Shown here piece by piece: positions 50,685 through 58,951 of a stretch of 64,000 bases of DNA. The notes beneath the pieces are model-generated. The model searched no databases, had not been told where the DNA came from, and saw only the letters and a list, made by a program, of their open reading frames with translations. Positions within the stretch are counted from its first letter, which is position 1; every line of letters begins with the position of its first letter. The position numbers were made by a program, and so were the translations under genes. Source of the stretch: Nocardiopsis sp. JB363 (GTDB lineage: Bacteria; Actinomycetota; Actinomycetes; Streptosporangiales; Streptosporangiaceae); contig NZ_FRFF01000003.1 in the NCBI RefSeq assembly GCF_900143625.1, positions 1 through 64,000 on the forward strand. The letters run 5' to 3'.

Positions 50685-51506
50685 TCAGTCCACGACCCGG
50701 CGTCGCATCTGGAACGCGGCCAGGTTCCACATCAGGAACGAGAACCCGGCCAGGACCGCCACGTGCAGCAGGGCCGTACCGGGTCCCAGTCCGCCGAACA
50801 CGCAACCGCGGATGAGCTCGACCGCATGGAAGAGCGGGTTGGCCATGGCCGCGGTCTGTACCCAGGCGGGCAGTTCGGTGATCGGGAAGAACGTTCCGGC
50901 CACCAGGAACAACGGGGTGAACAGGCCGCTGAACACGTAGTCCATGGAGCGCACCGAGGTGATCACCGCGGAGATCCAGATGCCGAAGAGCGCGAAGGCG
51001 AACCCGGCGAGGAAGGCGACGAACGGCACCAGCAGCATGCCCGGGCCCGGTCGCAGGCCGAAGCCCATCGCGACGAGCAGCGGCACGCACCCGTAGACAC
51101 CGGAGCGCAGGGCCAACCACAGCGCCTCCCCGGTCACCAGTTCGCGCACGTCCACCGGGGCGGCGAGGATGCCCTCGTAGGTGTGCAGGAAGCGGCGCTT
51201 GATGAAGGTGTTGATGACGGCGGGCATCATCGACTGGAACATGACCGACACGGCGACGATGCCGGTGCCGAGGAAGTCGATGTAGCTGAACCCGGCGAGG
51301 GTGCCGATGAGGGCGCCCATGCCGAAGCCGAAGCACAGCAGGTACAGGGTGGGCTCGACGATCGCGGCGAAGGTGGTGGCCCGCCAGGACTGCCCGTAGA
51401 GGATCCACTCCCGGGCGACCACCCCCAGGACGGCGTCGGCCTCGAACCGGCCGGGGCGGGTGTGGCGCTCGGGTCTTGCGTCCGCGCGCTGTTGCGTCAG
51501 GCTCAT
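50685..51506 (-). CDS. ABC-2 type exporter permease
   Basis: 273 residues with six helices. Blocks WRATTFAAIVEPTLYLLCFGFGMGALIG, YIDFLGTGIVAVSVMFQSMMPAVINTF, RRFLHTYEGILAAPVDVRELVTGEALWLALRSGVYGCVPLLVAMGFG and PLFLVAGTFFPITELPAWVQTAAMANPLFHAVELIRG are those of NodJ/DrrB-like exporters. Its start overlaps the ATPase stop by 4 nt (ATGA). Substrate unknown. Confidence 0.9.
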   Translation of the reverse strand: MSLTQQRADARPERHTRPGRFEADAVLGVVAREWILYGQSWRATTFAAIVEPTLYLLCFGFGMGALIGTLAGFSYIDFLGTGIVAVSVMFQSMMPAVINTFIKRRFLHTYEGILAAPVDVRELVTGEALWLALRSGVYGCVPLLVAMGFGLRPGPGMLLVPFVAFLAGFAFALFGIWISAVITSVRSMDYVFSGLFTPLFLVAGTFFPITELPAWVQTAAMANPLFHAVELIRGCVFGGLGPGTALLHVAVLAGFSFLMWNLAAFQMRRRVVD

Positions 51507-52435
51507 ACGACGGCCTCCCCGGTCAGGGTCACGAAGACGTCCTCCAGGTTGGCGGCGCGTCGTTCGGGTTCACCGAGGCGGTCCCGGAGGGAGTCGGGGA
51601 GTTCCTCGGCGCGTAGGACGGACAGGCTGGTGCCGGTGCGTCGGGTGTCGAAGCCTTGTTCGTGGACCAGGCGTTCGAGTTCGGCGATGCCACCCGAGCC
51701 CTGGGGCGTGTACTCCTCCACGGTGGTGCCGGCGTACTTGGCGACGAGGTCGACCGGGGTGCCGCGTTCGACGACCCGGCCCTTGGCCATGAGGGCGACC
51801 TCGTCGGAGAGGCGCTCGGCCTCCTCGATGTAGTGGGTGGACATCAGGACGGTGACGCCCTCGTCGCGCAGTGCGGAGATGACGCCCCACAGGTCCTGAC
51901 GCACCTGCGGGTCGAGGCCGACGGTGGGTTCGTCCATGAGGACGAGTTCGGGGCGGTGCAACAGGGCCCGGACGATGAGCAGCCGACGGCGCATGCCCCC
52001 GGACAGGTCGTCGACGGGGGTGTCGGCGCGGTCGCTCAGTTGGGCCAGGCGCAGGGTGCGTTCGATGGCCTCGCGGCGTTGCCGGCGCGGGACCCGGTAC
52101 AGGAACGAGAACATGCGCAGGTTCTGCTCGACGGTGAGTTCCTCGTCGAGGTTGTCGTGTTGGGGGACGACACCCATGCGGGCGCGGGCCCACTTGGACT
52201 CGGCGGGGATCTCGTGGTCGAGGATCCTGATCGTGCCCTCGTCGGCGATCGCCTGCGCGGTGAGCATCTTCATGGTGGTGGACTTGCCGGCTCCGTTGGG
52301 GCCGAGCAACCCGAGCACGATTCCCTGGGGCACTTCGAGGTCGAGGCCATCGACGGCGGTGAGGGGGCCGAAGCGCTTGACGACCCCGCTCAGCCGGATC
52401 GCCGGTACGTGGCGTCCGGGCTCTGGTGTGGTCAT
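51503..52435 (-). CDS. ABC exporter ATP-binding protein
   Basis: 310 residues from the ATG at 52435. Walker A GPNGAGKST (45-53), Q-loop VPQHDNLDEELTVEQNL, signature DLSGGMRRRLLIVRAL, Walker B LVLMDEPTVGLDPQ and H-loop STHYIEEAERLSDEV. The C-terminal 70 residues are the DrrA-type extension (TTVEEYTPQG..LEDVFVTLTGEAVV). DrrAB/NodIJ-like drug or lipid exporter. It is the first gene of a two-gene operon. Confidence 0.92.
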   Translation of the reverse strand: MTTPEPGRHVPAIRLSGVVKRFGPLTAVDGLDLEVPQGIVLGLLGPNGAGKSTTMKMLTAQAIADEGTIRILDHEIPAESKWARARMGVVPQHDNLDEELTVEQNLRMFSFLYRVPRRQRREAIERTLRLAQLSDRADTPVDDLSGGMRRRLLIVRALLHRPELVLMDEPTVGLDPQVRQDLWGVISALRDEGVTVLMSTHYIEEAERLSDEVALMAKGRVVERGTPVDLVAKYAGTTVEEYTPQGSGGIAELERLVHEQGFDTRRTGTSLSVLRAEELPDSLRDRLGEPERRAANLEDVFVTLTGEAVV

Positions 52436-52689
52436 GGAAACACAGTAAGGAGAGCCGGCTCGGGATTTCCACTGGTTTTCCGAGCGGATCGCGTGTCCGT
52501 TTTCCGGGGGTTTCGACCATTGCGAAAGAAGGGCGTCATCGCCCTTTAGAGACACACTGCCGCAGCTCGGGTCAGAGTTCCATAATCAACCGAAAACAAA
52601 CCTTACTGATCGCAGGATCATCCGTCAAATCCACAGGTCAGTGCCTTTTATCAGGCGAAAGCTTCCTTTTCGGATTCATGTCTGTATAG
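52436..52689. other. AT-richer intergenic region upstream of the LPMO leader
   Basis: Divergent region between the ABC operon and the LPMO gene. It contains the -10 candidate TATAGT (52685-52690) pointing right. No further operator recognised. Confidence 0.45.
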
Positions 52690-52696
52690 TCGCCAC

Positions 52697-52835
52697 CCAC
52701 ACCTTTCGGACGGGCTGGAACCCCATGACCCTTGCGCTCATGGACTGTCCGAAAGGTGGTCCCTCCAGCCCGGACGACCGTGCGGGTTCGCGACCCGCAC
52801 GGCCCCCGCTAGTCCACGACTTGAGGAGAACCCCG
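52697..52835 (+). promoter_or_regulatory. Structured 5' leader of the LPMO gene (candidate cis-regulatory RNA)
   Basis: With the -10 TATAGT at 52685-52690, transcription would start near 52697. The leader then holds four pairings. P1 is CACCTTTCGGAC/GTCCGAAAGGTG (52700-52711 with 52747-52758). P2, inside it, is CCATGA/TCATGG (52723-52728 with 52738-52743). A long-range pairing CGGGCTGGA/TCCAGCCCG (52711-52719 with 52764-52772) has arms inside and outside P1, so it forms a pseudoknot or a mutually exclusive fold. P3 is CCGTGCGGGT/ACCCGCACGG (52778-52787 with 52793-52802), a 10-bp stem. The ribosome site GAGGAG and ATG at 52836 follow. I do not recognise a known riboswitch class. Confidence 0.6.
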
Positions 52836-53825
52836 ATGAGGTTCGGACGACTCGCCCGTTCCGCCGCCGTCCTGGTGGCCGCCCCCATCGCCGTCACCGG
52901 TCTGGTGGCCGCACCGGCGCAGGCCCACGGAACCCTGGGCGACCCGATCAGCAGGATCGCCGCCTGCTACGCCGAGGGCCCCGAGAGTCCCCGGTCCGAG
53001 ATGTGCGTCCGGCTCGTGGAGGAGAACGGCACCCAGCCGCTCTACGACTGGCACGAGGTCAACATCGCCAACGCCGACGGGCAGCACCGCGAGATCATCC
53101 CCGATGGTCAGCTGTGCAGCGCCGGACGCGACAAGTACTCCGCCCTGGACAACCCGGGCGATTGGGCCAGCACCGCCGTCACCGAGCTGCCCTCCGGCTC
53201 CGAGTACACCTTCGACTACACCGCGGCGGTCCCCCACGCCGGCTACATCGAGTACTACGTCACCACCGACGGCTGGGACCCGAGCACCCCGCTCACCTGG
53301 GGTGATCTGGAGGCCGAGCCGTTCGCCGTCGACGACCAGCCGGTCGCCGAGGACGGCAGCTACACCATGACCGCCCAGCTCCCGGAGAAGAGCGGCCGGC
53401 ACCTCATCTACACGGTCTGGCAGCGCACCGACAGCCCCGAGGCGTTCTACAGCTGCTCCGACGTCACCTTCGGTGGTGAGGGCGACGCGGTGAACACCGC
53501 CGTGGAGGAGACCGAGGCGTTCTCCGTGGACCCGGCCGCCCACGAGGACCTCGACCACGACCACGGCGACCACGCCGCCGAGGCCCCGGTCGAAGAGGAC
53601 GCCGAGAGCGCCGAAGGGGCCGAGGCCGCGGAGGAGCCCACCGAGGAGAAGGCGGAAGAGCCCGAGGAGGCGCCCGCCGCCGACCACGGCACGCACGCCT
53701 CCGGCGGCTCGGAACTGGCCGAGACCGGCACCGCCATCACCGGTCTGTTCGTCACCGCCATCGCCCTGATGGCCGCCGGCGCGGGCGCCCTGCACCTGGC
53801 CCGCAAGCGCCGCGGCACCGTCTAG
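52836..53825 (+). CDS. Wall-anchored AA10 lytic polysaccharide monooxygenase
   Basis: Copper enzyme cleaving chitin or cellulose oxidatively outside the cell. 329 residues: signal peptide 1-30 ending APAQA, mature His31 (HGTLGDPISR) and His134 (AAVPHAGYIEYYVT) forming the copper histidine brace; catalytic domain to about residue 205 (YTVWQRTDSPEAFYSCSDVTF). Next comes an acidic Ala/Glu/His stalk (about 215-290: DLDHDHGDHAAE, EEPTEEKAEEPEEAP). The end, LAETG plus a helix and KRR, is a sortase signal of the class E LAXTG type. Most AA10 enzymes are freely secreted, so wall anchoring is notable. A strong terminator follows. Confidence 0.92.
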   Translation: MRFGRLARSAAVLVAAPIAVTGLVAAPAQAHGTLGDPISRIAACYAEGPESPRSEMCVRLVEENGTQPLYDWHEVNIANADGQHREIIPDGQLCSAGRDKYSALDNPGDWASTAVTELPSGSEYTFDYTAAVPHAGYIEYYVTTDGWDPSTPLTWGDLEAEPFAVDDQPVAEDGSYTMTAQLPEKSGRHLIYTVWQRTDSPEAFYSCSDVTFGGEGDAVNTAVEETEAFSVDPAAHEDLDHDHGDHAAEAPVEEDAESAEGAEAAEEPTEEKAEEPEEAPAADHGTHASGGSELAETGTAITGLFVTAIALMAAGAGALHLARKRRGTV

Positions 53826-53840
53826 GAACCCCTGGTGCCA

Positions 53841-53884
53841 TCGGTGCCCCGGTCGAGCGGGCAACGGCTCGACCGGGGCACCGA
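53841..53884 (+). terminator. 18-bp perfect terminator stem after LPMO gene
   Basis: TCGGTGCCCCGGTCGAGC pairs with 53867-53884 around an 8-nt loop. Confidence 0.85.
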
Positions 53885-53915
53885 CAAGACCCGAGACTCC
53901 CCCCGGGCCCTGCGC

Positions 53916-53921
53916 TAGGTT
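53916..53921 (+). promoter_or_regulatory. -10 box TAGGTT before histidine kinase remnant
   Basis: TAGGTT is 6 nt before the ATG at 53928, the leaderless spacing seen elsewhere in the window. Confidence 0.4.
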
Positions 53922-53927
53922 GGGCGT

Positions 53928-54522
53928 ATGCGTCTCGGCCTTCCCCCCTTGGACCGGCGCACCTGGATGGACGCGATCGCCATCGGCGTCAGCGCCCTGT
54001 ACCTGTCCACCCATCGCCGCCTGGTCGAGGCCTTGGGCGAACGGGCGGAGCGGGCCGAGAACGAACAGCACCTGCGCACCGAACGGGCCCGCGCCGAGGA
54101 ACGTGCCCGGCTGGCCAACGAGATGCACGACATCGTCACCCACAGGGTCAGCCTGATCGTGCTCCAGGCCGGCGCGTTGCGCGTCACCGCGACCGACGAC
54201 GCCGTCCGCTCCGCGGCCGAGGAAATGCGCGGCACCGGGTACCGAGCCTTGGGGGAACTCCGCGACCTCACCGGGGTGCTCTCCCAAGGGCACGGGCTCG
54301 AACCCCTCACCGACCCCGACCCCCGTGCGCTCGTCGAGGACACCCGCCGCACCGGCACGCCCGTGGAACTGGAGACCAAGGGCGACCCCTCATCGGCCTC
54401 CCCCTTGGTCGCCGCCACTCTGTACCGGCTGCTCCAAGAATCACTGACCAACGCCCACAAGCACGCTCCCGGGTCACGGGTTTCGATCCAGCTGTCCTAC
54501 GGGCCCACCGCTTCGCTCCCAC
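53928..54522 (+). pseudogene. Histidine kinase remnant (HisKA_3 type), truncated at both domains
   Basis: Only one hydrophobic stretch (MDAIAIGVSALYL) remains of the N-terminal sensor. The dimerisation domain with phospho-His is intact (ERARLANEMHDIVTHRVSLIVLQAGALR). The ATPase domain stops after its N box (RLLQESLTNAHKHAPGSRVSIQLSYGP). The G1 and G2 boxes are missing, and the frame runs into junk ending at 54584. From 54523 another frame continues inside a response regulator, so one deletion removed the kinase end and the regulator start. Confidence 0.8.
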
Positions 54523-55130
54523 CTGCGGACCATCCTGAGCGTCGACCCGGGCATCGACGTCGTCGGCCAAGCGCACGACGGTGACGCGGCCGTCGAAGCG
54601 GTACGGCGCCACCGACCCGACCTCGTCCTGATGGACCTGCGCATGCCCATCCGTGACGGCATCGGCGCGACGGAGGAGATCACCTCCCTGACCGCGCCGC
54701 CGGTCGTGGTCGCCCTGACCACCTTCGACACCGACGAGTACGTACTGCGCGCCCTGCGCGCGGGAGCCGCGGGTTTCCTCCTCAAGTCCACCCCGCCGGA
54801 GGAACTGGCGGCTCTGTGATCCGAGTCGCCGCCCAGGGGCACACGGTGATGTCGCCCGAGGCCACCCAGCGCCTGATCGTCTCAGCGCGGACGGACCGGA
54901 AGCACCGCCTGGACCGGGCGACGTTGGTGTCCACCCTGACCGACCGGGAGGTCCAGGTCCTGACCTGTCTGGGCGAGGGCCTGACCAACGGACAGATCGC
55001 CCGACGCTTCTTCCTGACCGAGGCCACGGTCAAGGGCCACGTCTCCCGGCTCTTGGAGAAGCTCGGCTGCGGCAATCGGACCCAGGCCGGGCTGCTCGCC
55101 TACGAGGCCGGCCTCGATCGGAACCGGTAG
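54523..55130 (+). pseudogene. NarL/LuxR response regulator remnant, 5' truncated and frameshifted
   Basis: The first recognisable sequence is LRTILSVDPGIDVVGQAHDGDAAVEAV, then the phospho-acceptor strand [23 protein letters not shown] and [11 protein letters not shown]. The usual N-terminus with the acidic pair is lost. A stop at 54817-54819 ends this frame, and the expected continuation [20 protein letters not shown] lies in another frame from 54816, with an intact LuxR-type HTH ([44 protein letters not shown]). At least two lesions make it non-functional as a whole. Confidence 0.85.
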
Positions 55131-55354
55131 GAACGGCCGCTCCCGAACGACCGCCGGGCGCGACACCACGTGGTGAACCCCTTTACCGCCAGTACATGAA
55201 CTCACCGTGTGCGTCGACGACGCCCGACCGGGAAATTCGGATCGCTACTTTCGTAGGGGGCGTCCCCTCCTTTCCGATCTTCCGAATCCACACCCTTTCC
55301 CGATGGAATATCGGTGGCGGCCGGAATTCTCCGGCCCCGTCATGGGGAGGAACT

Positions 55355-56025
55355 GTGGATGTGCTGGACCTCGCACGGCTTCAGTTCGCGATCACCACGA
55401 ACCTGCACTTCGTCTTCGTCGCACTGACGCTCGGGCTCGTCCCGATGGTGGCGATCATGCAGACCCGGCACACGTTCACCGGACGTGATCGCGACGAGCT
55501 GTCGACCCGTTTCTGGGGGCAGATCTACCTGATCAACTATGCCCTGGGAATCGTCACGGGACTGGTCCTGGAATTCCAGTTCGGCATGAACTGGAGTGGG
55601 CTGTCACATTTCTCGGGGGACGTCTTCGGAGCCCCTCTCGCCATCGAAACGGTGTCGGCGTTCTGGATCCTCACCGCGAACTCCTACCTCCAGAACCCGG
55701 TGGGGTCCCGGGTGGTGGACGGCCGTCTGGTGCTCATCGCCCTCGCCCCGCTGCCGGTGGTGGCCTCCGCCCTGGGATGGGTCGGCAGCCGTGGCTGGTG
55801 TACGAACACCTCACCGTCGCGGAGGGGCTTTCTCCCCATGTCTCCGCACCGATGGTGATCGGTCTCCCTCGTGGTGTTCACCCTGGTCCTGGGCTCGCTC
55901 ACGCTGACCGACGTCGTCCTGATCCTCAAGGCCGCCGCCCGGGCCCCGGCGACGTCCTCCTGGGCTCGAAACCGGTCGAGCCAGAGCCCCCTTCCCCCGT
56001 CTCGATCTCCGGAGAGAACACATGA
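55355..56025 (+). pseudogene. cydA: cydA remnant (cytochrome bd oxidase subunit I)
   Basis: The GTG at 55355 after GGGGAGG begins DVLDLARLQFAITTNLHFVFVALTLGLVPMVA, a clear CydA N-terminus including its haem-ligand His. After GAPLAIET about 45 residues are missing, and the text resumes at SAFWILTANSYLQNPVGSRVVDGRL. A second, larger gap (about 190 residues) precedes LAPLPVVASALGWVG. Then the frame shifts (GRQPWLVYEHLTVAEGLSPHVSAPMVIG, next VVFTLVLGSLTLTDVVLILKAAARAP, then the tail ending at 56025). The intact gene has about 480 residues. Confidence 0.85.
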
Positions 56026-56208
56026 GCGTCCTATGGTTCGTCGTCTTCGTGACGGTGCTGGTCGGTTACCTCCACCAACACCCTTCTGGTCCTGACCGTG
56101 TTCGCGCTGCCGTGCTACACCCTGGTCGTGGCGGTGCAATGGTGGGGGCTGCGCTGGATGTCCCGGAACTTCGAGCGGGCCGAGTCGACCCGGCGATCGT
56201 TCTTCTGA
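56022..56208 (+). pseudogene. Probable cydB remnant
   Basis: The ATG at 56022 overlaps the cydA remnant stop (ATGA), as in cydAB operons. MSVLWFVVFVTVLVGY fits the first CydB helix. After about 16 codons the sense moves to another frame, TLLVLTVFALPCYTLVVAVQWWGLRWM..., ending at 56208, which could be the last CydB helix and tail. Nearly all of the gene would be deleted. The cydB name rests on position and the first helix only. Confidence 0.45.
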
Positions 56209-56499
56209 GGGCCGCGCCGCCGTGTTCCGGGTGGGCCATGGAAAACCCGTTGCCGTGCCCGGGACCGCCCGGCTACCGTCGACGGGACGGATCGGAACAC
56301 GGACTCGATCCGGGGCCAGGCTCCCCGGACGTTAGGACAGGTGGGTATGCCCCGGAACGCGCCGAGCGCGCCTCACAGCCGCGCGGGCCTGAGCCTGCCC
56401 CGAGTCCCCTCGGCCGGCTGAGCCGGAACCCGCCCCACGTCGAGACCCGCTCGGCACTCTTGCTGACCCAAGCCTGTCCTCTCAGCAAGGAGTTTCCGG

Positions 56500-56844
56500 G
56501 TGTCCAACACCGAACCCGACTTCATCTGTCTCCACTGTGGTCTGACCGTGTCCGCCTTCGCCCCCGACGGCGACGAACGCGACCACTGCCCGAGCTGTCT
56601 GACCTCCCGGCACGTCCACGACCAGCACGACGACGGTGTCTCCGACTGCGCCGCGCGCATGACGCCCCTGTCCGTCGTGGTCCCGAGTGATGGGCGCTGG
56701 CGACTGGTCCACCGATGCGTGGGCTGTGACGAACTGTCCGAGGGCGTCGTCGCCGGCGACGACAGCCCGCTCCTGCTCATGCGGATCGCCGTACGGCCCT
56801 TGGCCGAACCGCCGTTCCCGCTCGAACTCCTCGGGCGGGTGTGA
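56500..56844 (+). CDS. RNHCP domain protein, copy 1
   Basis: 114 residues. FICLHCGLTVSAFAPDGDERDHCPSCLTSRHVHD carries two CxxC zinc pairs in the RNHCP pattern (here RDHCP). Further Cys: DCAARM and HRCVGCDEL. The C-terminus is SEGVVAGDDSPLLLMRIAVRPLAEPPF, typical of the family. The GTG at 56500 has AAGGAG 7 nt upstream. Function of RNHCP proteins is unknown. Directly followed by a paralogue; the 291 bp before it show no gene. Confidence 0.85.
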   Translation: MSNTEPDFICLHCGLTVSAFAPDGDERDHCPSCLTSRHVHDQHDDGVSDCAARMTPLSVVVPSDGRWRLVHRCVGCDELSEGVVAGDDSPLLLMRIAVRPLAEPPFPLELLGRV

Positions 56845-56847
56845 GCC

Positions 56848-57279
56848 ATGGGCCGGCGCGACCACCGCGGACCTCGGCGACCGCAACGCCGCAAGACCGT
56901 GCTGCGCGCACGGGGTGAACAGGGACGTCGCGCCGGCCCGGCGGCGGAATCCTTCCGCTGCGCCGGGTGCCGACTCGACGTGCCCGCCCGCGCGGTGGGC
57001 TCAGCCCATCGCAACCACTGTCCGCACTGCCTGACGAGCCTGCACGTCGACGGTCGGGTCCCGGGTGATCGGACCTCCGACTGTGGGGGGCGGATGACCG
57101 CGGCCGGACTCTTCGCCCGCCCGGACGGGGAGTGGATGCTCATCCACCGGTGCGCGTCCTGTGGTGAGCTGAGCGCCAACCGGGTCGCCGGCGACGACAA
57201 CGCCCTGGCCCTGGTCCGGCTGGCGGTGCGGCCCCTGACGACGTCGGAGGCGGCCCGTCGGACCCTGGCCCACCTGTGA
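56848..57279 (+). CDS. RNHCP domain protein, copy 2
   Basis: 143 residues. It has a basic N-terminal extension of about 35 residues (RRDHRGPRRPQRRKTVLRARGEQGRRAG), then FRCAGCRLDVPARAVGSAHRNHCPHCLTSLHVDG with the canonical RNHCP motif, DCGGRM, HRCASCGELSANRVAGDDNALALVRLAVRPL. It starts 3 bp after the stop of copy 1, so the pair is one transcription unit from a tandem duplication. The basic extension could bind nucleic acid (inference). Confidence 0.85.
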   Translation: MGRRDHRGPRRPQRRKTVLRARGEQGRRAGPAAESFRCAGCRLDVPARAVGSAHRNHCPHCLTSLHVDGRVPGDRTSDCGGRMTAAGLFARPDGEWMLIHRCASCGELSANRVAGDDNALALVRLAVRPLTTSEAARRTLAHL

Positions 57280-57417
57280 TCCTCGTTCGCACATCCATGA
57301 CCTGCGCCGATGTCAACATGACACGTGCAACACCGTCAACCCAGGGTGAGGTGCTTCGGGTTCTCTCGGGTCTGGCAGGCTTGAGTTCACAGGTTTTCCC
57401 AGGAGAGATGGGTAGTC

Positions 57418-58806
57418 ATGAGTGAGTTCCGTATCGAGCACGACTCGATGGGTGAGGTCAAGGTCCCCGCGGCCGCCAAGTGGCGGGCCCAGACCCAGCG
57501 TGCCGTCGAGAACTTCCCGATCTCGGGACAGGGTCTGGAGAACGCCCACATCGCCGCCCTCGGCCAGATCAAGGCCGCTGCCGCCAAGGTCAACGCCGAG
57601 CTCGGCGTGATCCCCGACGATCTCGGCACGGCCATCCGTGCCGCCGCCCTCGAAGTGGCCGACGGCAAGTGGAACGACGAGTTCCCGATCGACGTCTTCC
57701 AGACCGGTTCGGGCACTTCCAGCAACATGAACACCAACGAGGTCGTGGCCACGGTCGCCAAGGAGCGCACCGGCCTGGACGTTCACCCGAACGACCACGT
57801 CAACGCCTCCCAGTCGTCCAACGACGTCTTCCCGTCCTCCATCCACATCGCCGCCACCTCGGCGGTGCGCAACGAGCTGATCCCGGCGCTGCGCCACCTG
57901 GAGGACGAGCTCACCCGCAAGGCGACCGAATTCGCCTCCGTGGTCAAGAGCGGTCGCACGCACCTGATGGACGCCACCCCGGTCACCCTGGGCCAGGAGT
58001 TCGCCGGGTTCGCCGCTCAGGTCCGCTACGGCGTCGAGCGCGTCGAGGCCGTCCTCCCGCGCGTGGCCGAGCTCCCGCTGGGCGGCACCGCCGTCGGCAC
58101 CGGCATCAACACCCCCGAGGGTTTCGCCGCCCGGGTCATCGCGGAGATCGCCGACAACACCGGTCTGCCGTTGACCGAGGCCCGCGACCACTTCGAGGCG
58201 CAGGGCGCCCGTGATGCCCTGGTCGAGCTCTCCGGTCAACTGCGGACGATCGCGATCGGCTACTGCAAGATCGCCAACGACATCCGCTGGATGGGTTCGG
58301 GCCCGACCACCGGTCTGTCCGAGATCTTCCTGCCCGACCTTCAGCCGGGCTCCTCGATCATGCCGGGCAAGGTCAACCCGGTCCTGTGCGAGGCCATGCT
58401 CCAGGTCTCCTCGCAGGTCGTCGGCAACGACGCGGCGGTGGCCTTCGGCGGTGCCTCCGGCAACTTCGAGCTCAACGTCCAGCTGCCGATGATGGCCCGC
58501 AACGTGCTGGAGTCGATCCGTCTGCTCGCCAACGTCTCCACGGTCTTCGCCGATCGTTGCGTGGCCGGCATCGAGGCCAACGAGGAGCAGTGCCGGGTCT
58601 ACGCCGAGTCCTCCCCCTCGATCGTCACCCCGCTCAACCGCTACATCGGCTACGAGGAGGCCTCCAAGGTCGCCAAGCAGTCGCTGGCCGAGAAGAAGAC
58701 CATCCGTGAGGTGGTCCTGGAGCGCGGGTACGTCAAGGACGGCAAGCTCACCGAGGAGCAGCTCGACGCCGCCCTCGACGTCCTGAAGATGACCAACTCC
58801 CAGTAG
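57418..58806 (+). CDS. fumC: Fumarate hydratase class II
   Basis: TCA-cycle enzyme, fumarate to malate, 462 residues. Signatures: [53 protein letters not shown] and the family motif [11 protein letters not shown] (near residue 315) with the flexible SS loop. The ATG at 57418 has AGGAGAGATGGGTAGTC upstream. A terminator hairpin follows at 58823. In mycobacteria fum lies beside glpX; here LPMO, exporter and decayed genes intervene. Confidence 0.97.
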   Translation: MSEFRIEHDSMGEVKVPAAAKWRAQTQRAVENFPISGQGLENAHIAALGQIKAAAAKVNAELGVIPDDLGTAIRAAALEVADGKWNDEFPIDVFQTGSGTSSNMNTNEVVATVAKERTGLDVHPNDHVNASQSSNDVFPSSIHIAATSAVRNELIPALRHLEDELTRKATEFASVVKSGRTHLMDATPVTLGQEFAGFAAQVRYGVERVEAVLPRVAELPLGGTAVGTGINTPEGFAARVIAEIADNTGLPLTEARDHFEAQGARDALVELSGQLRTIAIGYCKIANDIRWMGSGPTTGLSEIFLPDLQPGSSIMPGKVNPVLCEAMLQVSSQVVGNDAAVAFGGASGNFELNVQLPMMARNVLESIRLLANVSTVFADRCVAGIEANEEQCRVYAESSPSIVTPLNRYIGYEEASKVAKQSLAEKKTIREVVLERGYVKDGKLTEEQLDAALDVLKMTNSQ

Positions 58807-58822
58807 GTCGCCGTCGGACCCT

Positions 58823-58852
58823 CGGGGCACCTCGCTTCGGCGGGGTGCCCCG
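58823..58852 (+). terminator. fumC terminator hairpin
   Basis: CGGGGCACC pairs with GGTGCCCCG (9 bp), and further pairing of CTCG/CGG reduces the loop. Confidence 0.7.
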
Positions 58853-58951
58853 GGCGCTTGCCGGAACCTTTCGGCCCGCGACGTCGTCGGACAGTAGTGC
58901 CAGAGCGCCCCCTTTCCCCTGCTTCACCGGCCCGCTTCGAGAGAGCGATAG

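Noticed and set aside
52641-52835. N-terminal extension of the LPMO reading frame
   Set aside because: The frame is open but the signal peptide begins at 52836 with a good ribosome site; the upstream part is the structured leader.
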